From positions 274,175 through 338,174 of the forward strand of contig NZ_FZMQ01000005.1 in the NCBI RefSeq assembly GCF_900197855.1: a stretch of DNA of 64,000 nucleotides, written 5' to 3'. Of this stretch, positions 56,148 through 64,000 are shown piece after piece; positions within the stretch are counted from its first letter, which is position 1; each line of letters begins with the position of its first letter. This stretch comes from Helicobacter cynogastricus (GTDB lineage Bacteria > Campylobacterota > Campylobacteria > Campylobacterales > Helicobacteraceae). The notes under the pieces were generated by a model, which searched no databases, was not told the origin of the DNA, and saw only the letters and a list, made by a program, of their open reading frames with translations. Both the position numbers and the translations under genes were made by a program.

Positions 56148-57257
56148 GTGAGTGAGTCTGTGGGTTACATAGAACTAGATACTTTATTTTTGCGTGGTAA
56201 CTGGGATTTTAAAACTCCTGCGAGTGCCCTCACACGCCTAGAAAAACTTCTTAGAAATGCCCCACCTATTAAAGCTGTAGATTTTAAGGAAGTGGGTCGT
56301 TTGGATTTTGTGTTTTTAATGCTTCTTTACGATCTTTTGGGCCGTAAAAAACCTGTGGTTTTGAATACCAATGTGTACAATGCGCATGTTTTAGAGGTCG
56401 TACAACATTGGGTTAAAGAAGACCCTAGTATTCTTAGCAGGCAATATAGCAAACCTCCCAAGATAAACCCCCTAGACAAACTAGGGCAGAGTGTGGCGAC
56501 CTTCTTTAATACCATGCTCAATACTTTTAACTTCTGCGGAATGGTGCTTTACTTTCTAGGGCGCGCTTTTATTAAGCCCAAAACCCTCTGTTTCACACCT
56601 CTAGTACACCACATCCATGAGAGTGGATTTAAGGTTTTGCCAGTAAGCATTCTCACCGTGTTTGTGGTAAGCTTTGCGATCGCTCTGCAGGGGGCGATCC
56701 AATTACAAGAACTAGGCTTTCCTCTCATGAGTATTGAAATGACGGCCAAATTAGCCCTAAGGGAGATGGGGCCTTTTATTTTAACTCTAGTTGTGGCTGG
56801 GCGTAGTGCCTCTAGTTTCACCGCCCAAATTGGGGTGATGAAGATCACCGAGGAGTTAGATGCTATGCACACAATGGGTTTAAGCCCCTTTGCTTGGCTG
56901 GTCTTACCTCGCGTTTTGGCTCTGATCATTGTCATGCCCTTGATGGTTTTTATTGCGGATGCGTTCGCGCTCTTGGGAGCGATGGTAGCCATCAAATACC
57001 AACTTGGGGTAACTTTCACCCACTATATCGCGCTCTTGCATGAAAATGTCGGGCTCACCCATTTTTTTGTAGGGTTGGTCAAAGCTCCTTTTTGGGGCTT
57101 TGCGATCGCCTTAGTAGGCTGTATGCGTGGCTTTGAGGTCAAAGGGGACACTGAATCCATTGGCACACTGACTACCATAAGCGTTGTGAACGCGCTTTTT
57201 TGGATCATCTTTTTAAACGCGCTCTTTTCAGTTATTTTTAGCAAACTCAATATATAA
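56148..57257 (+). CDS. mlaE: MlaE-type ABC permease with an N-terminal STAS-like segment
   Basis: Permease of a lipid-trafficking ABC system that maintains outer-membrane asymmetry. Residues 1-100 look like a STAS domain (SVGYIELDTLFLRGNWDF, KAVDFKEVGRLDFVFLMLL), as a fused MlaB. The rest is the permease core with five to six membrane segments, MTAKLALREMGPFILTLVVAGR and MGLSPFAWLVLPRVLAL. The start is GTG 56148 with AAGGGAT; 369 residues. The order permease-ATPase-MCE protein-lipoprotein is the same as in Campylobacter jejuni and H. pylori. Confidence 0.9.
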   Translation: MSESVGYIELDTLFLRGNWDFKTPASALTRLEKLLRNAPPIKAVDFKEVGRLDFVFLMLLYDLLGRKKPVVLNTNVYNAHVLEVVQHWVKEDPSILSRQYSKPPKINPLDKLGQSVATFFNTMLNTFNFCGMVLYFLGRAFIKPKTLCFTPLVHHIHESGFKVLPVSILTVFVVSFAIALQGAIQLQELGFPLMSIEMTAKLALREMGPFILTLVVAGRSASSFTAQIGVMKITEELDAMHTMGLSPFAWLVLPRVLALIIVMPLMVFIADAFALLGAMVAIKYQLGVTFTHYIALLHENVGLTHFFVGLVKAPFWGFAIALVGCMRGFEVKGDTESIGTLTTISVVNALFWIIFLNALFSVIFSKLNI

Positions 57258-57265
57258 ACCTGTTT

Positions 57266-58048
57266 ATGACAAATGACACATCCCGTTTAATCGAGGTTAA
57301 AGACCTATATACTGCCTATGGCAATCATGTGATTCATAGGGGCGTGAGTTTTTCGGTATATCAAGGGGAGGTTTTGGCAATTTTGGGAGGGAGTGGGAGT
57401 GGGAAAAGCACACTTTTAAGAAGTATGATTTTGCTCAATAAGCCCACAAAAGGAACCATCCGCATATTTGACATGGATATTTGGAAACTCAAAGATTCTG
57501 AGCGCGATAAGCTCTTTCATCGTATCGGTATGCTGTTCCAATTTGGCGCGCTCTATAGCTCCTTGAGTGTGTTAGAAAATGTAGGAATTATGCTTGAGGA
57601 GCATAGTGCTTACCCTAAAAGAAATATCGTAGAAATCTCTAAAATGTGGCTGGATCGCGTGGGCTTGAGTAAAAAAGTGCACCACCTCTACCCCTATGAA
57701 CTCAGCGGGGGGATGAAAAAGCGCGTAGGACTAGCGCGCGCAATGGCGACTAATCCGGATATTCTCTTTTTAGACGAGCCTACCAGCGGGCTAGACCCCT
57801 ATTCAGCTGATAAATTTGACGCGCTGATCCTCTCACTCAAAAAGGCGTTGAATTTGACCGTGGTGATGATCACCCATGATCTCGACTCCATTAAAAATGC
57901 AGTCGATCGCTTTATCATGCTCAAAGATGGGTTGATTAGTTTTGATGGTAATTTGGCCGAATTTATACAGCACACCAAAGAAGTACCCCTAGAAGAGGGG
58001 AATTTATTCAATTCCACAAGAGGAGAAAAATTTTGGAAAGGCATGTAA
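57266..58048 (+). CDS. mlaF: MlaF-type ABC ATPase
   Basis: Powers the lipid transporter. Walker A LAILGGSGSGKSTLLRSM, Q-loop MLFQFGALYSSL, signature ELSGGMKKRVGLARAMA, Walker B DILFLDEPTSGLDP, and the switch His in VVMITHDLDS. 260 residues. It starts eight bases after mlaE and overlaps mlaD by 16 bases. Confidence 0.95.
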   Translation: MTNDTSRLIEVKDLYTAYGNHVIHRGVSFSVYQGEVLAILGGSGSGKSTLLRSMILLNKPTKGTIRIFDMDIWKLKDSERDKLFHRIGMLFQFGALYSSLSVLENVGIMLEEHSAYPKRNIVEISKMWLDRVGLSKKVHHLYPYELSGGMKKRVGLARAMATNPDILFLDEPTSGLDPYSADKFDALILSLKKALNLTVVMITHDLDSIKNAVDRFIMLKDGLISFDGNLAEFIQHTKEVPLEEGNLFNSTRGEKFWKGM

Positions 58049-58866
58049 ATTACACGCTTATTGGGGGGATTTTTCTAGCATGCTTGGCATGCATGGCTAT
58101 CTTCATTTTATGGTTGGGGCATGTCAACTTTGAAGAAGAGGATTATACCCGCTATGTAGTCTACACTGATAAGGATTTGGGTGGGATTGGAGCAAATACC
58201 GCCGTTAACTATAAGGGCATTCAGGTAGGCACGATTAAAAGCGTGGGCTTTGACCCCAAGCGTTTAGGTGTGGTCAAACTCTCTATTGATATTAAGAGCA
58301 AAGTACCCGTTACTAAAGATGCTGTGCTCAAGGTGGATTCGCAGGGGCTTGTAGGAATGAAGTACTTAAGCCTCATTCAAGGTAAATCTAAAGAATTTTA
58401 CACCAAGAAAGACTCAGAGCGCATTCTGCACTACGAACAGAGCTTTTTAGAAAAACTCAGCGGGAGTGCGGGACATATCTCTGATGAAGTAATGGGCATT
58501 GTGAAAAACATTGACCAACTCCTCAGTCCAGAAAATATTGCCAATCTCAGTAAAATTATTGCCTCTATTCAACAAGCGACACAAGGATTAGATGCGCTAA
58601 AAAATAATCTTGATACCTTGTTGGTTAAGGCGGATCAAACTTTAGGCAAGGGAGATACTCTGCTCGAGCATGGTAATCAGTTGATTATGGATGTGGATAA
58701 AAAAGTACAAGGTGGACAATACGATCTAAAAAGCATGCTCACCCCCCTTCTCATTCAGGCAGAATTGAGTCTGCGCAATATTGACCAATTCGTGCAAAAG
58801 GGGTCGTTGTTGATGGATAAATTTGATGCTAATCCTTATAAAACCCTCTTTGGAGAGCAAAAATGA
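58033..58866 (+). CDS. mlaD: MlaD-type MCE-domain substrate-binding protein
   Basis: A single N-terminal membrane anchor (YTLIGGIFLACLACMAIFIL) followed by one MCE domain (about 35-115: DKDLGGIGANTAVNYKGIQVGTI, VLKVDSQGLVGMKYL), then a long helical tail with regular leucines (QGLDALKNNLDTLLVKADQTL). MCE rings carry lipids in the periplasm. The start is TTG at 58033 inside mlaF. 277 residues. Confidence 0.92.
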   Translation: MERHVNYTLIGGIFLACLACMAIFILWLGHVNFEEEDYTRYVVYTDKDLGGIGANTAVNYKGIQVGTIKSVGFDPKRLGVVKLSIDIKSKVPVTKDAVLKVDSQGLVGMKYLSLIQGKSKEFYTKKDSERILHYEQSFLEKLSGSAGHISDEVMGIVKNIDQLLSPENIANLSKIIASIQQATQGLDALKNNLDTLLVKADQTLGKGDTLLEHGNQLIMDVDKKVQGGQYDLKSMLTPLLIQAELSLRNIDQFVQKGSLLMDKFDANPYKTLFGEQK

Positions 58867-59450
58867 GAGTTTGGGTAAGTTGTGCATGTTTAGTGCCTTT
58901 GTTGAGCGGTTGCTTGAACCTCAACCTCAAACAGGTTTTGCCTGACATTAGTGTTTATGACCTTAACACTCAGACCCCGCCTACAAATACTTGTTCTAGT
59001 ACCAAAAAAATAGCCTTAGTAGGGGTCGTGGTCGCCGATCTCTATAATTCTAAAGACATGATTTTCAAGCGCGTTGATGGGAAAATTGAACGGAGTGTGC
59101 GTCAAAAATTTGCCGATTTACCCAGCAGTCTGCTGAAAAATATGTTCATCTTAGAATCGATGCGCCAGTGCATGGCATTAGGAGTGCCTAGCGGGGCACG
59201 CGCAAGCATACAGCTCAATGTGCTCTCTTTAGGGTTTGTAGAAGGCAAAGATGGTGTGTATGCTCAGATTATTCTAAGGGTTGTCAACAGCGCAACACCT
59301 AATAGTTTCATGGTAATCAAACAGCAAAAAGTAACTTTGCAAACCGATGCAAAAACCCTAGACATTCCTGTAAAAGCTATTGATACTTTGCAACACATTG
59401 CTAGTCAGGCCCTCCAAGAGGTCGCCTCGCGGATCAAGACTACTCTATAA
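58863..59450 (+). CDS. Transport-associated lipoprotein (ABC auxiliary / PqiC-like)
   Basis: 195 residues, lipobox VPLLSGCLN with Cys17 as the lipid site. The mature protein has KIALVGVVVADLYNSKDMIFK and RASIQLNVLSLGFVEG, the pattern of auxiliary lipoproteins found with MCE transporters. ATGA overlap with mlaD. Presumably the outer-membrane side partner of the Mla-like system. Confidence 0.8.
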   Translation: MRVWVSCACLVPLLSGCLNLNLKQVLPDISVYDLNTQTPPTNTCSSTKKIALVGVVVADLYNSKDMIFKRVDGKIERSVRQKFADLPSSLLKNMFILESMRQCMALGVPSGARASIQLNVLSLGFVEGKDGVYAQIILRVVNSATPNSFMVIKQQKVTLQTDAKTLDIPVKAIDTLQHIASQALQEVASRIKTTL

Positions 59451-59459
59451 GGAGTATCC

Positions 59460-61151
59460 ATGCTAATCTCTTCCATACCACAAGATGTTCAAGATACTCA
59501 AGATAAGCTAGAAGAAGACTTTGAAACCAAAGAGGAAGAGCAAAGTATTTATGGAGAGTTCCTCAAACTTGCCCACCAAGCTTACCAAGCACGCCACTAT
59601 GAAGAAGCACTAGCAAGTTACCAGCATGCCGCTGGACTGGGGAGTTCGCGCGCTCTAGTCTATTTGGGCGTGATGTATGCTAATGGACGGGGAGTCTCTC
59701 AGGATGATACAAAGGCTCTTGACTACTTCAAACAAGCTGCTAATTTGGGAGATAGTCAGGGTTTTGTTAATTTAGGAGTGATGCACAACTTGGGCAAGGG
59801 AGTAAAAAAAGACTATCAAAAGGCTTTGGACTACTTTAGACATGCAGCAAGTTTAGAGGATGTAAACGCTCTAAACTATATGGGTCTGATGTATCGCACT
59901 GGAAGTGGTGTGGGTGTAGATTATGCTAAAGCCCTAGATTTTTACCAACAGGCTGCGGATCGTGGGAGTGTCAAAGCTTTAGTAAGTTTGGGGAGTATTT
60001 ACTACGCTGGGCACGGAGTGAGCAAGGATTACGCCAAAGCCCTTGAATATTTCCAACAAGCTGTTGAACTAGGCGATGCGCGCGCGTGCTATAACCTAGC
60101 CGTTATGTATGAAAATGGCGAAGGTGTGGAAAAGAATACAGAAAAATCCCTAGAACTTTTTAAAGAATCTGCACAGGCAGGATTTGCTAAGGCTACATGC
60201 ACTCTAGCGAGTATGTATGAGAATGGAGAGGGAGTAGAAAAAGATATGGATAAAGCGATCGCCCTTTATCAAGAAGCTGGAGAAATGGGTGATGCGGACG
60301 CGCTTTCTAGTTTGGCTGCTTTATATCGCACAGGCAAGGGGGTGGAGAAAGATAGATATACAGCCATCGCTTATTACAAAGAGGCTGCAGATTTAGGGGA
60401 CGCGCAGGCATTTGCTAATCTAAGTGCTATGAATACTCAAGTGAGCGAACAAAAGGCGCAGACTCTTTATAATTTAGGTGTGGTTTATGCTAATGGACAG
60501 GGCATGCCCAAAGATGAAGCCAAAGCCCTAGATTATTTCCAGCAAGCTGCTAAACTTGGGCATGCTAAAGCTAATTACAATTTAGGGGTGATTTATAATA
60601 GAGGCTTGGGCGTAGAAAAGGACACGACACATGCTTTTTCTTATTTTCAAGAGGCCGCTAAATTGGGCGATGATAAGGCCTATTACAATCTAGGGGTGAT
60701 GTGTGAATATGGCAGAGGCACTAAACAGGACATTCCTCAAGCCATCTTTTATTTTGAAGAGGCGGCCAAAATGGATAACGCTAACGCCTTGCACCATTTG
60801 GGTTCGCTCTACCATGTGGGCAAGGGGGTAGAAAAGGACGCACCCAGGGCTTTTGCTTATTTTTATAGAGCAGCCCAGCTAGGGAGTATCAAAGATGATT
60901 ATAATGTGGGGGTAATGTATAGTCAAGGAGATGGGGTAGAAAAAGATATACAACAGGCTTTATTCTATTTTCAAAAAGCCTCTAATGGAGGCAATTCTAA
61001 TGCTATGTATAACATGGGTGTGATCTACTATCAAGGAGAGGGAGTGGATAGCGACCTACAAAAAGCCACGGAGTGCTTTAAGCGCGCGGCTAAATTTGGC
61101 AATAAAAAGGCTCAAGAGGCTTTGAAAACCTTAGAGAGACTGGATCAATAG
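59460..61151 (+). CDS. Large Sel1-repeat protein (about 13-14 repeats)
   Basis: 563 residues made almost wholly of 36-residue Sel1-like repeats (consensus KAL-YFQQAA-LGD--A-YNLGVMY-NG-GV-KD), from about residue 45 to the end. Repeat eight has an irregular insert (NTQVSEQKAQ). The N-terminal 40 residues are acidic with no signal peptide. Unlike Helicobacter Hcp proteins there are no regular paired cysteines, so it is probably cytoplasmic. It follows the Mla lipoprotein by nine bases with AAGGAG, so it may share its transcript. Partner and role unknown. The last 21 bases overlap waaF. Confidence 0.9.
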   Translation: MLISSIPQDVQDTQDKLEEDFETKEEEQSIYGEFLKLAHQAYQARHYEEALASYQHAAGLGSSRALVYLGVMYANGRGVSQDDTKALDYFKQAANLGDSQGFVNLGVMHNLGKGVKKDYQKALDYFRHAASLEDVNALNYMGLMYRTGSGVGVDYAKALDFYQQAADRGSVKALVSLGSIYYAGHGVSKDYAKALEYFQQAVELGDARACYNLAVMYENGEGVEKNTEKSLELFKESAQAGFAKATCTLASMYENGEGVEKDMDKAIALYQEAGEMGDADALSSLAALYRTGKGVEKDRYTAIAYYKEAADLGDAQAFANLSAMNTQVSEQKAQTLYNLGVVYANGQGMPKDEAKALDYFQQAAKLGHAKANYNLGVIYNRGLGVEKDTTHAFSYFQEAAKLGDDKAYYNLGVMCEYGRGTKQDIPQAIFYFEEAAKMDNANALHHLGSLYHVGKGVEKDAPRAFAYFYRAAQLGSIKDDYNVGVMYSQGDGVEKDIQQALFYFQKASNGGNSNAMYNMGVIYYQGEGVDSDLQKATECFKRAAKFGNKKAQEALKTLERLDQ

Positions 61152-62123
61152 ATTCTGAGCTGTTTGGATCACCTCTTGGGGGCTAATGGTGTCCATGCAG
61201 GCATGAGGCTTAATATTCCCTCTATTTTTAAGCGGGCACACACGCTTTTTACAAGGCGCGCAGGGCAAGTTTTTATTGATAAGGCAGGCATGGGGGTGTT
61301 GCCATGGGCTAGTCTCTTGCATGTTGGTAGGCCCAAAGAGTGCAATTAGAGGAACTTGCAGAGCGGTGGCGATGTGCATAGGACCGCTATCATTGGTGAT
61401 AAAAAGACTGAGTGTTCCTATCTGCTCAATTAGCTCCGCTAAAGTGGTTTGATTACAGAGATTGAAGAGGCGCGCGCTTGCAGGCAGAAGGCGCATGATC
61501 TGATCTACCACCTCTAAATCTGCGCGCGCTCCAAAAAGATAAACTTCATAACCTTCTGCTAGAAAATGCGCCCCCACTTGAGCGAAGTATTCAGGCTTCC
61601 AGCGTTTCGCGCTTCCATAGGCTGCCCCTGGGTTTAATCCGATTCGTTGAGGTTTGAGCGCGCGTTGCGCGTTGAGTTTTAAGGGGGGGGGAGCAAGCTC
61701 TAAATTAGGGATACAGGCATGGAGCAAATGGTAATAACGCTCTACTTGGTGGACATTAGAGGGTGTGGACAAGGCGTGGGTGAGTAGAGGAGTGCGAGGG
61801 AATTTGGCATAACCTATACGCACGGGAGTTTGAGTGCAATAGAGCAAAAACGCGCTATAAAAGTGATTAGTGAGTGTGATAGCTAGGTCGCAACGCCCAA
61901 TCTGTCTAGCTAGTTGATAGGTAGCCCAGAGGCGACTCTTGGCTTTTTTGCTATCATCAACTAGGGTTATTGTGTTAGGATCATCTTTAAAGAGTGCGCA
62001 AACCACAGGCGAGCCCACCAAAATAAGCGTACTCTCTTGATAATGCATCCTTAAGGTCTCAATGGTGGGTGTGGCCATCACCCCATCGCCTAACCAATTA
62101 GGCAAACGCAGGAGGATTTTCAT
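61131..62123 (-). CDS. waaF: ADP-heptose:LPS heptosyltransferase II
   Basis: Adds the second heptose of the LPS inner core. GT9 features: LLRLPNWLGDGVMATPTIETL at the N-terminus, IGLNPGAAYGSAKRWKPEYFA, FITNDSGPMHIATALQVPLIALFG (donor loop), and a Cys-rich NKNLPCAPCKKRVCPLKNRG near the end. 330 residues. A C9 homopolymer lies in the frame (APPPLK), and six 11-bp repeats sit just upstream of the ATG, both candidates for variable expression. Confidence 0.95.
   Translation of the reverse strand: MKILLRLPNWLGDGVMATPTIETLRMHYQESTLILVGSPVVCALFKDDPNTITLVDDSKKAKSRLWATYQLARQIGRCDLAITLTNHFYSAFLLYCTQTPVRIGYAKFPRTPLLTHALSTPSNVHQVERYYHLLHACIPNLELAPPPLKLNAQRALKPQRIGLNPGAAYGSAKRWKPEYFAQVGAHFLAEGYEVYLFGARADLEVVDQIMRLLPASARLFNLCNQTTLAELIEQIGTLSLFITNDSGPMHIATALQVPLIALFGPTNMQETSPWQHPHACLINKNLPCAPCKKRVCPLKNRGNIKPHACMDTISPQEVIQTAQNLLIQSL
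61683..61691. repeat. G9 / C9 homopolymer inside waaF
   Basis: Nine G on the plus strand, C9 in the waaF frame where it encodes three prolines. A one-base change would truncate the heptosyltransferase. Confidence 0.9.
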
Positions 62124-62126
62124 TTT

Positions 62127-62192
62127 ATGTCTCTTTTATGTCTCTTTTATGTCTCTTTTATGTCTCTTTTATGTCTCTTTTATGTCTCTTTT
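62127..62192. repeat. Six perfect 11-bp tandem repeats in the waaF leader
   Basis: Unit ATGTCTCTTTT on the plus strand, AAAAGAGACAT on the waaF strand, six exact copies ending three bases before the waaF ATG. Each unit brings a purine-rich AAAAGAGA stretch that could act as, or space, the ribosome site. There is no open frame through the array into waaF. Confidence 0.97.
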
Positions 62193-62242
62193 ACATGACC
62201 AACACCGCATTCTGCATTAATATCTTCATAGCAATAATATAC

Positions 62243-62248
62243 TATAAT
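62243..62248 (+). promoter_or_regulatory. -10 TATAAT ahead of the heme-motif chemoreceptor
   Basis: ACTATAATAA, 53 bases before the TTG start at 62296, in the 172-base divergent gap with waaF. Confidence 0.55.
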
Positions 62249-62295
62249 AAAGGAGTATGCAATATTACTAAATTCACCCAATACGGACGGCTATA

Positions 62296-63888
62296 TTGAA
62301 AAGCATTAAAACTAAAGCGACTATCTATGCCATAGTGGGATTTTTACTCGTGATGGGGGTGGTCTATGTCTCCTTGCACATAGGGTATGAAAGACTTGCT
62401 ACCAAACAGAGTATTGATCTCATTCATGTTTTAAACCAAGCACTCATGAATAGTGTAAAAGAAGCTGCACTCACTGGAGACCCAGAACAGCTTAGGCGTG
62501 TGATTAAGGATAGTGAAAACATTGATGGGGCGCGTGTCAGTTTTGTGCCCTCTAAGGAAGTCATCGCGCTTTTTGGTCTCAATGAAAATTTTACGCATGA
62601 TACGCATATGCAAAACATTTTTAAGAACAAAGAACGCTCCAAGAGCGTTCAACTTATTCAAGAAGAAAATAAACACTATATTTTGTTGCGCCAACCCTTT
62701 ATTGCTGACAAACTTTGTCTAAACTGCCATGTGAATTCCCAATTAGGTGATGTGATCGCGATTTTAAATGTGCAATTCGATCTGACAAGAACTTATGACC
62801 AAATTTTTAGCAACACCCTTAAAACTCTAGCGTATATTTTGGCGGTGTTTTTAATGATTAGCTTGATCATGTTCTTGGTGGTAGAAAAAGATTTATTTAG
62901 ACCCTTAATGCGTCTAAGAAGCATGGCAGGCATGCTCACTCAAAGTAAAGAGGCGGATTTAACCCAACGCCTAGAGAGTAAAATTTTAGATGAGGTGGGG
63001 AGCACTTCACACTTCTTTAACCTTTTTATCCAAAAGATTCAAGGCATTGTGCAGAGTGGAAAAAATATCCTCTCTTCTAATGTAGCTATCAGCCACTCTA
63101 TCAGAGAAACCTCTCAAAGTCTCAAATCCAATGAGGTCCATGAAACTACCAGCATTGAAACCATGCACCAGCTCAGTCAAGAAGTGGGCAAAAACTCCAG
63201 CGTAGCTTTGGATTTGCTTGAACACGCTACAACCACTATTCAAAGCGCAGACCGCATGATGCAAGAATTTTCTCAAGGCATGGCAGGTTATGTGCAACTC
63301 TCCTTAGACGCATCTAAAAACCAAATTGCCATTGCCAACGACTCTGCAACGCTTATCACTCAAGCTAATGAAATCAAGGGAGTATTATCCATTATTGAGA
63401 ACATCGCCAAGCAAACCAATTTGCTAGCCTTAAATGCTGCCATAGAAGCTGCACGCGCAGGTGAGCACGGGCGGGGTTTTGCGGTGGTAGCTGAGGAAGT
63501 GGGCAAGCTAGCCGAACAAACCCAACAATCTTTAGCAGAAATTGCGGGCATGGTTAATTTTGTAACTCAGAGCATTGAGGGAATGGGCGGGCGTATTAAA
63601 AAGATCGCCCTAGAGTCTGAGCAAATCTCTAGTGAAGCTTCTGGATTGGTGGATAATATCAAGGGTGTACAAGAGAGCTTATCTGTGTCTAAACAAACCT
63701 CTCTAAAGGCGATCGCCAGCAATCAAGAAATCTGCCACAAAATCCAAGAGATCGCCAAAGTTACTCAAGATTTAGTGGACATGTTTAAGGGCATGAAGAA
63801 TGAGCGCGCCAAATTAGAGGAAAATGTGCGCACCATGCTCTACAACAACGCCCAACTCGACTCGGAGTTTTCCAAATTCAAGGTATAA
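62296..63888 (+). CDS. Methyl-accepting chemotaxis protein with a heme-c (CxxCH) periplasmic sensor
   Basis: 530 residues. TM1 about 8-27, a periplasmic domain of about 145 residues, TM2 about 173-196 ([22 protein letters not shown]), a HAMP domain, and the MCP hairpin [20 protein letters not shown] with [14 protein letters not shown]. The periplasmic domain contains CLNCH at residues 141-145 after [10 protein letters not shown], typical of the Tll0287/DUF3365-like heme-c sensor group. It could sense redox state, oxygen or NO. The start must be TTG 62296 (GGACGG upstream), as no ATG precedes TM1. Diverges from waaF. Confidence 0.9.
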   Translation: MKSIKTKATIYAIVGFLLVMGVVYVSLHIGYERLATKQSIDLIHVLNQALMNSVKEAALTGDPEQLRRVIKDSENIDGARVSFVPSKEVIALFGLNENFTHDTHMQNIFKNKERSKSVQLIQEENKHYILLRQPFIADKLCLNCHVNSQLGDVIAILNVQFDLTRTYDQIFSNTLKTLAYILAVFLMISLIMFLVVEKDLFRPLMRLRSMAGMLTQSKEADLTQRLESKILDEVGSTSHFFNLFIQKIQGIVQSGKNILSSNVAISHSIRETSQSLKSNEVHETTSIETMHQLSQEVGKNSSVALDLLEHATTTIQSADRMMQEFSQGMAGYVQLSLDASKNQIAIANDSATLITQANEIKGVLSIIENIAKQTNLLALNAAIEAARAGEHGRGFAVVAEEVGKLAEQTQQSLAEIAGMVNFVTQSIEGMGGRIKKIALESEQISSEASGLVDNIKGVQESLSVSKQTSLKAIASNQEICHKIQEIAKVTQDLVDMFKGMKNERAKLEENVRTMLYNNAQLDSEFSKFKV

Positions 63889-63942
63889 CGCGCTTAAGAG
63901 GCTTTTTAGCCCCTCTGCTTTAGTATGTGGCAAAGGATGGAC

Positions 63943-64000
63943 ATGGAAAATTTCACCCACTTACACTTACATACAGAGTACTCCCTACTAGATGGGGCCA
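63943..64000 (+). CDS. dnaE: DNA polymerase III alpha subunit (first codons only)
   Basis: The last 58 bases encode MENFTHLHLHTEYSLLDGA, the PHP-domain start of DnaE with its metal-binding HLHTEYS. AAAGG lies seven bases before ATG 63943; an in-frame ATG at 63937 is less well placed. The rest of the gene is beyond the window. Confidence 0.93.
   Translation, partial: MENFTHLHLHTEYSLLDGA

Noticed and set aside
62127-62192. CRISPR-like array
   Set aside because: Direct 11-bp tandem units without spacers; it is a simple tandem repeat.
63895-63918. Possible terminator hairpin after the last chemoreceptor
   Set aside because: Only a five-base AGAGG/CCTCT stem without a clear T tail; too weak to list.

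Overview
The window looks like chromosome of a gastric, non-pylori Helicobacter (H. felis / H. bizzozeronii / H. heilmannii type). Many proteins are close in sequence or gene order to Helicobacter pylori: NikR, NapA, the hemC-fxsA-proS-hemA-prenyl synthase-DUF2018-napA block, the murJ-cysS pair, the dapC-murC-mutS2 block, and a periplasmic alpha-carbonic anhydrase. Unlike H. pylori, it carries a de novo purine cluster. The species is inferred from remembered gene content and was not tested by a search.

Layout. 1-2060 (minus): start of ruvA and a DUF342/FapA-like protein. 2141-15423 (plus): one tightly spaced run murJ-cysS-purE-purC-purF-purM-IMP cyclohydrolase (PurO type)-AICAR formyltransferase (PurH without its cyclohydrolase domain)-purD-purL (long, with fused glutaminase). 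15494-19777 (plus): a chemoreceptor, rho, murI. 19829-23424: a glycosyltransferase with a 10-bp repeat, an orphan comB2-comB3 pair, murG, fliW and tRNA-Ser(GCU). 23541-27506: a DsbC/G-like thiol oxidoreductase, a secreted helical protein, a short TsaC-like protein, a second chemoreceptor and ruvC. 27463-29334 (minus): a small exported protein, folB, plsY and a lipoprotein. 29403-32500 (plus): a cytochrome c and a TorA/BisC-type molybdoenzyme, followed by a hairpin. 32714-39021 (minus): the heme/prenyl/proS/napA block. 39158-43842: carbonic anhydrase, then miaA-rsfS-nadD-nikR-uvrC-DUF721 on minus. 43807-48990 (plus): a micro-lipoprotein (LptM-like), dapC, murC, a membrane protein and mutS2. 49004-55326 (minus): a frameshifted phosphoethanolamine transferase, ackA-pta, aroK-eno. 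55402-61151: an outer-membrane protein, and divergently an Mla-type lipid transport operon followed by a long Sel1-repeat protein. 61131-64000: waaF with an 11-bp repeat array next to its start codon, a chemoreceptor with a heme-c motif, and the start of dnaE.

How it fits together. The purine genes carry PRPP-derived amine to IMP, but the GAR formyltransferase (purN/purT), purB and purK are not in the window. The last two steps use separate enzymes instead of bifunctional PurH. Several surface-glycolipid genes carry simple repeats where slippage would change frame or leader length: the phosphoethanolamine transferase with (AG)10 and T8, the 10-bp repeat in the glycosyltransferase, and waaF with C9 plus six 11-bp units upstream. 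This suggests phase-variable LPS. Three chemoreceptors with different periplasmic sensors, one probably heme-binding, fit a motile gastric organism. NikR, carbonic anhydrase and NapA fit nickel, acid and oxidative stress at the mucosa.

No rRNA, CRISPR array, insertion sequence or prophage was recognised. No gene-free stretch exceeds about 300 bases.
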